Assembly: GCF_026627925.1 (NCBI RefSeq)
Contig: NZ_JAPNLE010000011.1
Coordinates: 1-64,000 of the forward strand
Source: Cupriavidus sp. D39
Lineage (GTDB): Bacteria > Pseudomonadota > Gammaproteobacteria > Burkholderiales > Burkholderiaceae
Length of the DNA: 64,000 nt
Reading direction: 5' to 3'
Below the pieces are notes generated by a model. It had not been told where the DNA came from and searched no databases. It worked only from the letters and a program-made list of their open reading frames with translations. This document shows, piece after piece, positions 1-7,583 of this stretch. Position 1 is the first letter of the stretch. The number at the start of each line of letters is the position of its first letter. The position numbers were made by a program, and so were the translations under genes.

Positions 1-1377
1 CATAGAACAGGCGCTTTTCTTCCGCAGGCATGGTCAGCTTGCCGTCATCGCCTTGACGGAAACGAAAGTCTCCGGCAAGACGAACCCGATCCCATTCGAG
101 ACCTTTGGCCTTGTGGACCGTGGAGATGAGGTAGTCGGCACCGTCTTCAGGTGAGACGGACGCCAGTAGCCGACGCAGATAGTCGACACCGTGCTCGTCG
201 ATGAGTTTCACCAACGGGAGCAGATCCCGGCCGGCGAAGCTCTCCGCGTAATCCTGGACGTCCTCCCAGGATTCGAAGAGGGCGAGCGAGGCTGGATACT
301 CGATCCGCTGACCGTGCTGCAGGCGCTCGGCACCGTCGACGAAGGCTGTAAGCTCGGCGAGGTTCGCACGAACGGCGACCTTGTGCCCGCGATGTAGGCC
401 TAGTGCCAGTTGCGCGAGAACGGTCGTGTTCTTCCTACAGAGAACCGCGTCGACCGGTAGTTCGCCCGCCACGGCATCGTTGACGATGCTCGAGGCGATC
501 GATGGCTGACCACGCACCGGCATGCCCTCGTCCATGAGACGCAGGATGCGGCTGGCAAATGACGCGATGCGATGGCCGAACCGGAAGCTCTCGGTGAGCG
601 CATATTCGGTGGCACGGATGTGGTCCATGGCATTGACCGCGCCGCGCCATTCGTAAATCTGCTGGTAGGGATCGCCTACGTAGACGATTTGTGCTGCCTG
701 GTGCCGGAGCACGGATAGCATGAGACCGTCCGCGTCCTGGGCCTCGTCGAACAAGATGAAGTCGGCCGGAATCATGGGGCGGCTGCGTTCCCATAATTTC
801 AGGTAGATGTCATGGCTGATCGACGCGGGAGATGACGGGTTGATGGACTCTGCCCAGAGGCACTCCACATACGGCAACAGTTCGGCGCGGATGGCATCGG
901 CCGCCTCGTCGGTCACGACGGGATCAACCGGGATGTGCCAGGCTTCGGGGAGGCCTGCGCCGACCGGCAGAACCGAGCGACGCCATCACCGACCATCCGG
1001 GCGAGCTTGCTGGCACTCAACTCCAGGTCCTTGCCGATCGCCGTTGGGACGCGCAGGGCAGAGAGGCCGTAGCGCAAGGCTCGCTGGTAGGGCGGCTCAA
1101 CCGGATTGCGTAATTTGCGCGTGATCTCCGGGGCGACGGCCCGGTAGGCCCACGAGTGGAAGGTCTGGCAGCGGGTGTTCGCCGGGAACTTGCGCTGCGC
1201 CTCGTTCGCGATCTCTCGGTTAAAAGCGAGATAGAGGCCGCGGGCTCGGGCGCGAGCGTCGGCCGCAAGGCACAGGGTCGATGTCTTTCCTGCGCCGGCG
1301 TAGGCCTTCACCTTCACTGGCTTGCCGGTTCGGACTGCCTCTACGACGGCGTGCTGCTCATCAGTCGGCCTCATCAT
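1..1377 (-). pseudogene. UvrD/Rep-like superfamily 1 helicase, partial and frameshifted
   Basis: The N-terminal part of an SF1 DNA helicase runs off the left edge of the window. The start at 1375-1377 (MMRPTDEQ) is followed by a Walker A motif, AYAGAGKTST, and a Q-motif-like TDEQ. Further along the strand come FILFDEAQDADG (motif II), VYVGDPYQQIYEWRGA (motif III) and VHKAKGLEWD (motif V), the usual UvrD order. Between about 967 and 970 the frame shifts by one base: the first frame stops at 913, while the second stays open from there to position 1. The enzyme would unwind DNA 3'-5' using ATP, in repair or element replication. The single slip could be a sequencing error. The family is clear, the exact subfamily is not. 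Confidence 0.8.
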
Positions 1378-1390
1378 GCCAGTCTCAGTC

Positions 1391-1825
1391 TCATCGGCGT
1401 TTGGACATGGGGGCGGGGCGCGCTTCCACAATTGCCTGATACGCAGCTCGCGCCGCGGCGCTCCTGCGCTCCCCTTCGCCGGTCACGCTTTCGACGACAT
1501 AGATATAGTATGTCGGCGAGGTCGGGCCAACCCAGGCTTCCCACCGCGCGCGGATCACGGCGCGGACTGTCTCAGGTTGCGCGAAGTACATCCTGCGGCC
1601 GTGCCGCCAATGCCTGGCGTCCAATTCGCGCATGGTGCGCTCCAAACGGTCAGCCCTTCTTTGGCGGCGGGTGATCTCCTCCGTCGCATCGTGCTGCTCA
1701 GCCTGGATGTGCTCGCTAAACAGCGGATACCGCGCTTGCTCCCTCTGCAGCTTGCGCGCGAACGCAGCCTGTCGGCGCTGGTTAAAGTCGATGGGTTGGT
1801 AACGTTCGCGGCGGGTGAATCGCAT
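1391..1825 (-). CDS. Hypothetical protein, 144 aa, basic
   Basis: An Arg-rich, largely helical protein starting MRFTRRERYQPIDFN. Its centre is rich in charged residues (ITRRQRRADRLERTMREL) and it ends in a basic tail, SKRR. It lies just upstream of the helicase gene on the same strand, 13 bases from its likely start, so the two probably share a transcript. The divergent gap 1826-1980 should hold promoters for this unit and for the plus-strand operon. No family recognised; a nucleic-acid-binding accessory of the element is only a guess. Confidence 0.6.
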   Translation of the reverse strand: MRFTRRERYQPIDFNQRRQAAFARKLQREQARYPLFSEHIQAEQHDATEEITRRQRRADRLERTMRELDARHWRHGRRMYFAQPETVRAVIRARWEAWVGPTSPTYYIYVVESVTGEGERRSAAARAAYQAIVEARPAPMSKRR

Positions 1826-1980
1826 AGTGTCGAAGTATTGTTGGGTAGTTCTAGCCTACCGGCCCGCCAGCGTTGTCAAGGCGGGCGCAGCTTTCCAGAG
1901 AGCATTTTGGCGCGAGATTGGGTGGCGTCAGCCTTGGAAAGCTGTATGATTTCGCGTCGCTTTTACGGTAAGCCGCTTCG

Positions 1981-2457
1981 ATGAGAGAGGTTTCGCTCGG
2001 CCCGCGTCCCGCCTCGGAGCGGGAGATGGTCTCGCCTGGGGGCGAGTACTATCAGGCCCTGACCACGATTGATGCCTTCGCCTTCCGGCGTATGTTGGAC
2101 CGCGTGTTCTGGCATCCCGAGCCGGAGGTACTGCGGTTCGAGGTGCGAGCGAACCCATCCCCTTTGGGCAGCATCTATGACGTGGTTGCCCTGGTGTCGG
2201 ACACCGGGGAGGCCTGGTTCAACAGAGACCTAATTCCTGGTCGTTGGGACTATGTCGCATTCTCGGAAATTGGTTGGGGAATGGCCAAGCTGTACCGGCA
2301 AGAGGCCATCAATGCCGGCCGAATCCGCGAGGAGGATGGCTCAGCCGTCGGCGGCAGGCCGATGCCGGATTTCACGCATCTGCAGGATCCGGCTGAGCGC
2401 GAACGCTACCGTTGGGCGCTCATCAACCACCTGCGCAGGCAAGGGCGATCGGACTAG
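1981..2457 (+). CDS. Hypothetical protein, paralogue of 3454-3933
   Basis: 158 aa, first gene of the plus-strand accessory operon. The central block (LGSIYDVVALVSDTGEAWFN, then LIPGRWDYVAFSE, then LYRQEA) lines up with the protein at 3454-3933, which has LGRYYEVVACMSRRGESRF, LPTTWDHIARAE and YREE. They are therefore diverged copies of one unknown family. No signal peptide or membrane segment is seen. ATG chosen; MREVSLGP could be preceded by other starts. Function unknown. Confidence 0.65.
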   Translation: MREVSLGPRPASEREMVSPGGEYYQALTTIDAFAFRRMLDRVFWHPEPEVLRFEVRANPSPLGSIYDVVALVSDTGEAWFNRDLIPGRWDYVAFSEIGWGMAKLYRQEAINAGRIREEDGSAVGGRPMPDFTHLQDPAERERYRWALINHLRRQGRSD

Positions 2458-2580
2458 CATGGTCTTCCACCGTTGGCGGCTTTGCGGTATTCTCTCGGCA
2501 ATTCTCGCGTCGTAGACGCATCGACCCCGCCATCTCCGCGATGGCTAGCATAACTGCCCGGTCCACGCCGGCAGTCTTCA

Positions 2581-2633
2581 ACCCCTCGGGACTCACGTCC
2601 CGGATGGGCGTGTTCCCTCTCCGGAGCATTCCC
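2581..2633 (+). promoter_or_regulatory. Leader motif A: tandem G/C hairpin-like element
   Basis: The 53 bases before the ATG at 2634 show the pattern CGGG-(7)-CCCG-(3)-GGG-(5)-TCCC, two short G/C inverted pairs ending just before the start. The same arrangement occurs ahead of the genes at 3161, 3454, 4010 and 6301. It may be a translational or antitermination leader RNA; the function is inferred from recurrence only. Confidence 0.45.
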
Positions 2634-3092
2634 ATGCAATTCGTTTCCCAACAGGCATCACCGCCGTCGCGTATTGCTGCAGCCCACGCTGGCTCTTGCG
2701 ATCGTGCTCGACACGCCGCCATCGAAATCACCCGCCGGTTTGTGCTGTCCAAGCTTGCCTTGGACCGCAAGCCTGTCGGTGCCGTGGTGTTGCGCAAGAG
2801 CTTCCAGGTGTCCGAAGCCGGCCGCCTGACTGCTACCAGTGTTCAGACCATGGATGCCGCGCTCAACGCGGTGATGGCCTTCGCTGAAAGCTGCGACATG
2901 GATGACCTCGCGGCTGAGCTTCTCCTGCTCAATCTGTACGGCTGCCTGGGAAGGCGGGCGGTGCCGCTGCCCGGTCTCGAGCTAGCGTTCTTTAAAGGCT
3001 GGTGCGAGTTCCGCTTCGACGCCGAGCTCGGCAACAAGCTGCTTGCGTTCGTCGAGAAGCATGGCGGCCAATTCTTGATGGACCACTACTGA
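2634..3092 (+). CDS. Hypothetical protein, 152 aa, WxFR-domain family
   Basis: The start MQFVSQQ is chosen because it follows the leader motif directly. The C-terminal half (VVLRKSFQVSE..., then FFKGWCEFRFD and LLAFVEKHGGQFL) matches the C-terminal domains of the broken gene at 4010-6235 (VVLRKG, FFKDQWEFRLS, FIGEHGAAFL) and of 6301-7074 (WKFRLSHCLWD). Three copies of this domain therefore lie in one operon. The protein seems cytosolic, with no membrane segment. The family is not recognised; such proteins are common baggage of integrative elements. Confidence 0.65.
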   Translation: MQFVSQQASPPSRIAAAHAGSCDRARHAAIEITRRFVLSKLALDRKPVGAVVLRKSFQVSEAGRLTATSVQTMDAALNAVMAFAESCDMDDLAAELLLLNLYGCLGRRAVPLPGLELAFFKGWCEFRFDAELGNKLLAFVEKHGGQFLMDHY

Positions 3093-3110
3093 TTCGTCTC
3101 TTCTCTTTCC

Positions 3111-3160
3111 AACCGTGGGGCTTGCCCCCATGGGCCAAGCTCCCTCCACGCGGAGCCATC
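3111..3160 (+). promoter_or_regulatory. Leader motif B: tandem G/C hairpin-like element
   Basis: GTGGGG-CTTG-CCCC, then CAT-GGG-CCAAGC-TCCC, placed immediately before the ATG at 3161. It follows the same design as the leaders at 2581, 3397, 3952 and 6251. Confidence 0.45.
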
Positions 3161-3376
3161 ATGATCTTTTCCACGCGTTTCGCCGCCGGCGTTGTTGTCG
3201 CGCTGATGCTGGACCTGCTGTCGGTCCTGTACTGCCTGATGGCGACGCGGGACGACGCTGTTCTGTTGCAGCAAATGCTGTCGTGCGCGGCCATAGGCGC
3301 GCTGCTTCTGGTTGGCTGTCTGCTCCGGGCGCTAGCTACGCTGGACGCCGGCAATAGTCAGATCGGCCAGGCGTAA
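3161..3376 (+). CDS. Small membrane protein, 71 aa
   Basis: Starts MIFSTRF and has two hydrophobic stretches, GVVVALMLDLLSVLYCL (residues about 9-26) and MLSCAAIGALLLVGCLL (about 39-55). It is therefore probably a two-helix inner-membrane protein with a short soluble tail, QIGQA. ATG chosen because it directly follows leader motif B; a longer open frame upstream has no good start signal. Sits in the operon of small unknown genes. Function unknown. Confidence 0.6.
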   Translation: MIFSTRFAAGVVVALMLDLLSVLYCLMATRDDAVLLQQMLSCAAIGALLLVGCLLRALATLDAGNSQIGQA

Positions 3377-3396
3377 GGCCGGTCGTTCTCACTCTC

Positions 3397-3453
3397 ACCC
3401 ACTGGGGAACGCCCCCAGTGGGGCTTCCCGGACGTTACTACTTGGAAGCCACA
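3397..3453 (+). promoter_or_regulatory. Leader motif C: tandem G/C hairpin-like element
   Basis: The clearest copy: CCCACTGGGG-AACG-CCCCCAGTGGGG pairs over about eight bases and is followed by CTTCCC. It ends some 20 bases before the ATG at 3454. Confidence 0.5.
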
Positions 3454-3933
3454 ATGAACCTTCTCCCCATCCGGATCGAAGTCGGACCCGTCCCTGCCGA
3501 AGAGGCGTGCGCTCAGGTTGGCGATCCCGACTATGTGGCGCGCTCGCGTAGCGAGACCGCCGTCTATATGCGCCAGCTGCAGCGGATCTTCGGCTTTCCG
3601 CCGCCAGAGCAACTGACATTTCAACGGCAGGGCTTTTCTCATGACCTTGGACGGTACTACGAGGTTGTCGCGTGCATGAGCCGTCGCGGCGAAAGTCGCT
3701 TTGACGAATCGAAGCTGCCAACGACCTGGGACCATATTGCCCGCGCGGAACTCACCTGGACTCTGCTGAGCCGGCGATACCGTGAGGAATGCTGGACTGG
3801 CATGCGCGCGCCGGATGAGGTGCCGCTCCTGTATCTCGGTGCGGTACCTGACTTTCCCGACCATCCCGTCGCCTACTGGATGGCGCTGGGCTGGACGCCA
3901 ACGGCGGCAGCGCCGGCGCTTGCTTACCACTGA
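3454..3933 (+). CDS. Hypothetical protein, paralogue of 1981-2457
   Basis: 159 aa from MNLLPIRIE. Shares with the 1981 protein a central region of similar spacing (YYEVVACMSRRGESRF, LPTTWDHIARAE, LLSRRYREE) and a C-terminal PDF(P/T) segment. The first 30 residues and the last 20 differ. ATG at 3454 preferred over an in-frame start at 3418, which would lie inside the hairpin leader. Unknown family; likely soluble. Confidence 0.65.
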   Translation: MNLLPIRIEVGPVPAEEACAQVGDPDYVARSRSETAVYMRQLQRIFGFPPPEQLTFQRQGFSHDLGRYYEVVACMSRRGESRFDESKLPTTWDHIARAELTWTLLSRRYREECWTGMRAPDEVPLLYLGAVPDFPDHPVAYWMALGWTPTAAAPALAYH

Positions 3934-3951
3934 CCCATAACACATTCTTTT

Positions 3952-4009
3952 GACCCGTCCGGGGGCGATTCCCGAACGGGAGCGCTTCCGGCTTTTCATT
4001 GACAAAGCC
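3952..4009 (+). promoter_or_regulatory. Leader motif D: tandem G/C hairpin-like element
   Basis: CCGGGGG-CGAT-TCCC, then GAAC-GGG-AGCGCT-TCCGG, 20-30 bases before the ATG at 4010. Same layout as the other four leaders. Confidence 0.45.
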
Positions 4010-4309
4010 ATGTACAACGCAATTGTTTCCAAGTTCGTCGAGGCCCAGAAGGTTGCCGAGGCGGCCTATCAAACTGCAGTCGACTTTGAGAGGGCGCAGC
4101 TGCCAGGGCTGGAGTCGCACCTCTACAGCGCGCAAGTTCGTAGTGGCTACTCCACGGCGCGAGAACTCTCTTCGTTTTGCGAGCACGTAGCGGGATGCAT
4201 CCTGATGCGCGCTAGTAAGGAGTTCGCGCCCCAATCCACCCAAGTTAAGCAGCGCAAAGAAGGCCGCGATTGATCAACGCAAGGTCTTGACACGTGAGGA
4301 GATTTGAGC

Positions 4310-4357
4310 GGCCGCCGCCCTGCTTGCGCAGTTTTTTGCGCAAGCAGGGCGGCGGCC
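4310..4357 (+). terminator. Large perfect hairpin inside the IS, upstream of the transposase
   Basis: A 21-bp perfect inverted repeat (4310-4330 with 4337-4357) around the 6-base loop GTTTTT. It lies between the left IS end and the transposase ATG at 4394. It could block read-in transcription from the host operon or sequester the transposase start, as known for other IS4-group elements. There is no T-run after the stem, so plain Rho-independent termination is uncertain. Confidence 0.6.
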
Positions 4358-4393
4358 AATAGAGGATCATTTTTCGATCCTCGCTTGGCTCTC

Positions 4394-5635
4394 ATGCCCC
4401 TGTCCGATTTGTTCGCTACGCTTACCGAATATCTGCACACCAAGGATTTTCACGATCTTGCCCGCCATCCCAAACGTCCCGCTGCCTTCACCCGCCGGCG
4501 CAAGCTTACCCTGCCGACACTGATCGCTTTCATGCTCGGCAACTTGCGCATGGGCGTACAAGCCGAACTCGATCAATTCTTCGCCGCGCTCGCCCGCCAG
4601 AACACTTTGTGCCGGTGCATCAGTGAACAAGCCTTCGCCCAGGCTCGCAGCAAACTCAGCGGCGATGTCTTTGCTCACCTCAATGACTGGCTGCTTCAGC
4701 AAGTGTCCAACCATTTGCCGCGCTGGCATGGCTTTCGGCTGGTCGCCGCGGACGCCTCACACCTGCGTTTCGCCATCCGCCACAGCCATCTCCCTCGAGC
4801 CGCCACCCGCGATCAACTCGCCTTCGGCCTGTACTTGCCCGGTGCCGAGATCACGCTCGCCGCCTCACTGCACAGCGTGCACGAGAACGAACGCCAGATC
4901 CTGTTCGAGCATCTGGATCGCCTGCAATCCGACGACTTGCTCTTGCTTGACCGCGGCTACCCCGCCCGCTGGCTGGTGGCCGTGCTCAACGAACGAAAAA
5001 TCCCTTTCTGCATGCGCGCCGACGGCAGCGGCTTTACCGCCGTGCGACACTTCGTCCGCTCCGGCCGCGACGAGGCCATCGTCACGCTCCCGGCTCCAAC
5101 CCGCAATGACGCGCGCGACTATGAATGTGCGGCTACCCCACAGACCGTCCGGCTGATCCGGCAGATCTCGCCAGCCGGTAAGGTGCGCGTGCTCATCACC
5201 AATCTGCTCGACATGCACCGCTATCCGGCTGCCACCTTCCGCGATCTCTATCACCAGCGCTGGCGCCTCGAGGAGGCTTTCAAACGCCTCAAACACCGTA
5301 TGGCACTCGAACATCTGTCCGGTCTCTCGCAGTTGGTTGCCAGGCAGGACTTTGGCGCCAAAATCCTCTGCGACAATCTCCACGCCCTGTGCTGCCTCAC
5401 CGCCGCGCAGGAACATGCCATTGACTCGGACCATCGGATCAACCGGACCTACGCCATCACTGCCCTCAAACGTGTCCTGCCTGCGGCGCTGCTCGGCCTG
5501 CGATGGGCCAAGGCTGCTCTGAATGAAACCTTGACCTTGATCGCAACACGTATCCATCGCGTGCGACCGGATCGCGCCAAGCCTCGACCGCCTCGTCATA
5601 AGCCTCATCGACATGCCGCCTATAAGGCTTGCTGA
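4394..5635 (+). CDS. tnpA: IS4-family DDE transposase
   Basis: About 413 aa from MPLSDLFATL. Carries the DDE catalytic signs of the family: AADASHLRF (first Asp), LLLLDRGYPA (second Asp) and the YREK block YHQRWRLEEAFKRLK with the catalytic Glu. The N-terminal part (TLIAFMLGNLRMGVQAELDQF) is typical of this group. ATG at 4394 is preferred because the longer frame from 4304 runs through the hairpin. Frame intact, so the element may be mobile. The basic C-terminus (RPPRHKPHRH) ends 24 bases before the right end. Confidence 0.9.
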   Translation: MPLSDLFATLTEYLHTKDFHDLARHPKRPAAFTRRRKLTLPTLIAFMLGNLRMGVQAELDQFFAALARQNTLCRCISEQAFAQARSKLSGDVFAHLNDWLLQQVSNHLPRWHGFRLVAADASHLRFAIRHSHLPRAATRDQLAFGLYLPGAEITLAASLHSVHENERQILFEHLDRLQSDDLLLLDRGYPARWLVAVLNERKIPFCMRADGSGFTAVRHFVRSGRDEAIVTLPAPTRNDARDYECAATPQTVRLIRQISPAGKVRVLITNLLDMHRYPAATFRDLYHQRWRLEEAFKRLKHRMALEHLSGLSQLVARQDFGAKILCDNLHALCCLTAAQEHAIDSDHRINRTYAITALKRVLPAALLGLRWAKAALNETLTLIATRIHRVRPDRAKPRPPRHKPHRHAAYKAC

Positions 5636-6250
5636 GGGAGGCTTAACTTGGGTGGATTGGTTCGCGCCCCCGGCGCTTGCCTGAAGCTTGACGCATCCGA
5701 AGAGCGTAAGCGAGCGGGCCTGGACATCGGCAACGCATTGGACCGCGGCAGCATTCCAGACCTCGATGCCTACTGGGACTCCCTTCGTCGGCAATACGAC
5801 GCTGGCGGTGGCGCAATGGCAGCCTATCAGCAAGCGGCGCAGACCATGATTCGCTGCTTTGGCTTGGCGCGAAAGACGGAGGTTCAGCGCACGGCGTCAG
5901 CGGTCGTGCTTCGTAAGGGCGCCACCTCGGAGGCGGCGCCCGGTGGCCGCGGCACGCGCCGGCTTGGCTACTACAGCTACGACCACACAGCTCAGTGCCT
6001 CCAAGCACTGGCCACGTTCGCAGGGACGGTCGGCAATGATCTGCTAATCCGACAGTTGAGCGCGATCAGCGTGTATCAAATCGAGTACAACTACCGCGAG
6101 AAGAGGCAAATGTCGGGGCTTGACATCGTCTTTTTCAAGGACCAATGGGAGTTTCGTTTGTCGCACCAGCTTGCCGACGATCTGATGCTCTTCATTGGCG
6201 AGCACGGCGCGGCCTTCCTGGCCGAGCGCGATTAATCATCGCAATCCATT

Positions 6251-6300
6251 TACCCTCGGGGGCATCCCGATGGGGTGCTCCCATGACCCGGAGCACCACT
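6251..6300 (+). promoter_or_regulatory. Leader motif E: tandem G/C hairpin-like element
   Basis: CGGGGG-CAT-CCCG, then AT-GGGG-TGC-TCCC, before the ATG at 6301. Its presence argues for the start at 6301 rather than the in-frame ATG at 6283, which overlaps the motif. Confidence 0.45.
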
Positions 6301-7074
6301 ATGTACAACATTGTTGCAAACGCATTCAAGGCGGCCCAGGAGAGCCGCCGCGAGGCCTACCAGCTTGCGCACAATATTGAGATGTCCCGGCTACCGGCCA
6401 GTGACATGGACGCGATCAAAGTGCCGTTGCCCCTGGAGCGCGAGCGCGAGTTGTTCGGCTTCTATAAGCGGCTGGTGACCAAGATGGTGGCCAAGGCATC
6501 CGAGCAGTTCGCGCCACCGGAAGCGCCCCTTGCCATCGACGAGACGCGTCTTCTGCTCGACGGCAAACACAACGTTTGGGATCTGATTGAGATGGGCCGT
6601 GAGCCCGATCTCGATGTCCTCTGGGGCCTGCTGGTGCAGGTGTATTCCCAAGAGGGGGCGAGGGTCGCCTACAAGCAGGCTGCGGCGGTGTTGGTGAACG
6701 CCTTTGGCGCTTGCGAGACGCTACCGGTGAAGTGCACCCGCGGTGTGGCGATCCTCCGTGCGGACCTGTTGTCTGAGGTGGTCGACACGGCAACGCACAC
6801 GCGCCGGTTGCTGCCGGCCGCGGCTCATGAGGCAGGGCGTTTGTTCCTGTCGCTCGCAGCAGCTGCTGAGATCGGAGGGCATCAGGCGACGGCTGCCAGT
6901 CTGCGGCAGTTCCAACTGTCGCAGAGTTTCGTCACGCCGCAGCGCCGCACGTTCCCGGAGCTTGACGTTGTCCAGTTCAACACGCGCTGGAAATTCCGTC
7001 TGTCCCACTGCCTGTGGGATTCCGTCTCGGGCTTTCTGCAAGAGCATTCGCGCTCTGCCTCGGCAGTTGAGTGA
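6301..7074 (+). CDS. Hypothetical protein, intact paralogue of the split gene
   Basis: 257 aa from MYNIVANAFKAA. Three blocks are shared with the gene interrupted at 4010-6235: an N-terminal helical block (1-75), a middle block with PDLDVLWGLL and KQAAAVLVNAFG, and the C-terminal WxFR domain (WKFRLSHCLWD, FLQEHS). That last domain also forms most of the protein at 2634-3092. No membrane segment or catalytic motif was recognised. It ends 8 bases before the next gene. The copies suggest expansion by duplication inside the element. Confidence 0.7.
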   Translation: MYNIVANAFKAAQESRREAYQLAHNIEMSRLPASDMDAIKVPLPLERERELFGFYKRLVTKMVAKASEQFAPPEAPLAIDETRLLLDGKHNVWDLIEMGREPDLDVLWGLLVQVYSQEGARVAYKQAAAVLVNAFGACETLPVKCTRGVAILRADLLSEVVDTATHTRRLLPAAAHEAGRLFLSLAAAAEIGGHQATAASLRQFQLSQSFVTPQRRTFPELDVVQFNTRWKFRLSHCLWDSVSGFLQEHSRSASAVE

Positions 7075-7082
7075 GAGCCGCC

Positions 7083-7514
7083 ATGCACAAGACATTTCGA
7101 GATAAGGACGGCAACCTCGTCGAGGTTGTATCGGTCGTGATCGCTCCGCTTGCCGGTGGCGATTCACTCGCCCTCACATGGGATGCGTTCTCAGACCAGT
7201 GTACGCCGGCGGAGGACCGCGCCTATCGGCGCGTCCAGGTGACGCTCGAAGAGCCGGCGGAGCTTTCCTTGCCGGCCTACTCGAACGGGACGCGGTGGAA
7301 CAGCTGGTTGGTTCCTGAGCTTCCTTTGTCGAGTATCCGGCAGCTTGCCCAGCTGATTCCCGACGTTGTAGAGGTCGACGACGCGGGGACGGCATTCGTG
7401 CGGGATGGCGAAGATGTCATCCCCGTGGCCACGACGGAGATTGAGGTCGGCGGCGAGAGGATCCTGACGTACTGCATCGAAGGATGGTGCTGGGAACTCG
7501 CCACAACGACCTGA
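7083..7514 (+). CDS. Hypothetical protein, 143 aa, acidic
   Basis: Starts MHKTFRDKDGNLVEVVSVV, immediately after the 6301 gene. Beta-rich and acidic, with an ELSLPAYSNGTRW segment and a Trp-rich end, EGWCWELATTT. No known domain was recognised. Position and spacing suggest cotranscription with the preceding paralogue genes. A hairpin with a T-run follows at 7544. Confidence 0.6.
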   Translation: MHKTFRDKDGNLVEVVSVVIAPLAGGDSLALTWDAFSDQCTPAEDRAYRRVQVTLEEPAELSLPAYSNGTRWNSWLVPELPLSSIRQLAQLIPDVVEVDDAGTAFVRDGEDVIPVATTEIEVGGERILTYCIEGWCWELATTT

Positions 7515-7543
7515 TGACATTTTGAGAAATATCCATTTCATTT

Positions 7544-7567
7544 GCCCCGCCTTGTGCGGGGCTTTTT
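7544..7567 (+). terminator. Rho-independent terminator or attenuator
   Basis: GCCCCGC-CTTGT-GCGGGGC pairs over seven bases and is followed by TTTTT. It lies between the 7083-7514 gene and the ATG at 7584. It may end the upstream unit or attenuate transcription into the methyltransferase-helicase gene. Confidence 0.7.
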
Positions 7568-7583
7568 CGTTTCTGGAGTCTCT

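Larger units (their letters stand above)
4232..5659 (+). mobile_element. IS4-family insertion sequence, complete
   Basis: Terminal inverted repeats of about 19 bases are perfect: CAATCCACCCAAGTTAAGC at 4232-4250 and its complement at 5641-5659. They are flanked by a direct repeat of the target, GTTCGCGCCC, at 4222-4231 and 5660-5669. The 1428-bp element carries one transposase and a large internal hairpin. The 10-base duplication fits IS4-family habits. One or two bases at each edge are ambiguous because the ends share Cs and Gs with the target. Confidence 0.9.
4010..6235 (+). pseudogene. Hypothetical gene split by IS4-family insertion
   Basis: The left piece (MYNAIVSKFVEAQKVAEAAY... to SKEFAP) and the right piece (KLDASEERKRAGLDIGN... 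to FLAERD) line up end to end with the intact paralogue at 6301-7074 (MYNIVANAFKAA..., SEQFAP, PDLDVLW). The original gene was therefore one ORF of about 265 codons. The IS at 4232-5659 interrupts it after the codons for EFAP. Removing the IS and one 10-base duplicate leaves the frame off by one near 5680, so a second lesion (or base-call error) exists. The right piece keeps the WxFR domain (FFKDQWEFRLS) seen in two neighbours. Function unknown. Confidence 0.7.

Noticed and set aside
435..794. 119-aa minus-strand ORF inside the helicase region
   Set aside because: It is a shifted frame of the helicase; the true frame there reads FILFDEAQDADG and other helicase motifs.
4865..5833. 322-aa minus-strand ORF opposite the IS4 transposase
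   Set aside because: Antisense shadow of a clear DDE transposase in GC-rich DNA; no own motifs.
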